Under the pieces are notes generated by a model, which saw only the letters and a program-made list of their open reading frames with translations, had not been told where the DNA came from and did not search any database. Shown in pieces: positions 6,077-6,437 of a DNA stretch of 6,437 bases. The first letter of the stretch is position 1. Each line of letters opens with the position of its first letter. Source of the DNA: Alphaproteobacteria bacterium (lineage in GTDB: Bacteria > Pseudomonadota > Alphaproteobacteria > Rhizobiales > Xanthobacteraceae); contig VAZS01000128.1 in NCBI GenBank assembly GCA_005884855.1, positions 1 through 6,437 of the forward strand, given 5' to 3'. The position numbers and the translations under genes are program-made.

Positions 6077-6437
6077 TCACGGCCTCAACGACTGCATCAC
6101 CAGATCGACGACGTGTTTGCGGCGCGCCCGCTTGGCAGACGCGCTGGACAGGTCCTTGCCGAAAATCGCCGACAGGGTCGGTGTGTTGGAAAAGAAGAAA
6201 TAGCTCAGACCTGCGATCGAAATATAGAGATGCACCGGGTTGATACCCCTGCGAAAGGTTCCGGCCCGGACGCCCTGCTTCAGAATGCTCGAGACCATGC
6301 TGACCAGGGGCGAATGCATGTCCTCGATCCTGGACGAGGCGCGCACGTGTCTGGCGCGACTCCGGTTTTCATCATTGAGCAGCACGATGAAATCCGGGTG
6401 CAGGTCGAGGTAATCGAACGAGCTTTCGATCAGCTTC
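6077..6437 (-). CDS. TetR/AcrR family transcriptional regulator, C-terminal part (5' partial)
   Basis: Only the last 119 residues are in the window; the N-terminal helix-turn-helix lies beyond the right edge. The frame is open to the edge, so the internal GTG at 6385 is not the start. The visible part is the ligand-binding and dimer domain of TetR proteins. Typical are the stretch DYLDLHPDFIVLLNDEN, the segment GVRAGTFRRGINPVHLYISIAGLSYFFFSN, the TLSAIFGKDL motif and the ending ARRKHVVDLVMQSL. This pattern resembles the C-terminal domain of the RutR group (pyrimidine-responsive in E. coli), but relatives respond to many ligands. It is on the same strand as, and 97 bases before, the ABC/aldolase operon, with a palindrome between them, so it probably represses that operon and is induced by its substrate. 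Subgroup assignment is from visible resemblance only. Confidence 0.87.
   Translation of the reverse strand, partial: KLIESSFDYLDLHPDFIVLLNDENRSRARHVRASSRIEDMHSPLVSMVSSILKQGVRAGTFRRGINPVHLYISIAGLSYFFFSNTPTLSAIFGKDLSSASAKRARRKHVVDLVMQSLRP

Noticed and set aside
1..6437. CRISPR array, tRNA, rRNA, insertion sequence or integrase
   Set aside because: No regularly spaced repeats, no tRNA-like cloverleaf, no rRNA-like sequence, and no transposase or integrase motifs were seen on either strand.

Overview
The window is GC-rich and gene-dense, with a codon use that leaves long open frames on the opposite strands. Together with the TRAP, SsuB/TauB-type ABC and TetR families present, this points to an alphaproteobacterium, most likely a Bradyrhizobium-like member of the Hyphomicrobiales. 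The placement rests on gene style and remembered family resemblance, not on a marker gene.

Layout. On the + strand, bases 1-1727 carry the 3' part of a fused TRAP transporter permease: the end of a DctQ small subunit, a hydrophilic linker, then a complete DctM large subunit. The gene begins left of the window. A 21-base gap follows. Convergent to it, the rest of the window is a compact minus-strand block, read right to left. First comes the C-terminal part of a TetR-family regulator (6437-6077). A 97-base control region follows, holding a 16-base palindrome that overlaps the -35 box of a predicted sigma70 promoter. After it comes a gene that joins an ABC transporter permease in frame to an NAD-binding SDR/epimerase-like domain (5979-4276). 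The last three genes are a GNAT acetyltransferase (4289-3483), a DapA/N-acetylneuraminate-lyase superfamily aldolase (3571-2528) and an SsuB/TauB-type ABC ATPase (2531-1749). All four genes after the promoter overlap at their junctions (14, 89 and 4 bases), so they are very probably one operon.

How the parts may work together. The permease and ATPase should form the membrane and energising parts of an importer; no substrate-binding protein lies in the window. The SDR-like domain and the pyruvate-type class I aldolase look like catabolic enzymes for the imported compound, possibly a sugar acid or other 2-oxo-acid precursor. The TetR protein, whose visible ligand-domain end resembles the RutR group, is a good candidate to control the operon through the palindrome. 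The substrate cannot be read from the sequence.

Most noteworthy points: the permease-SDR fusion, with the enzyme domain on the predicted cytoplasmic side of the transporter; the SDR domain's Tyr-x-x-x-Cys in place of Tyr-x-x-x-Lys; the RutR-like operator placed on the -35 box; and the GNAT gene, whose last 29 codons lie entirely inside the next gene and look unlike its family. No gene-free stretch exceeds 100 bases.
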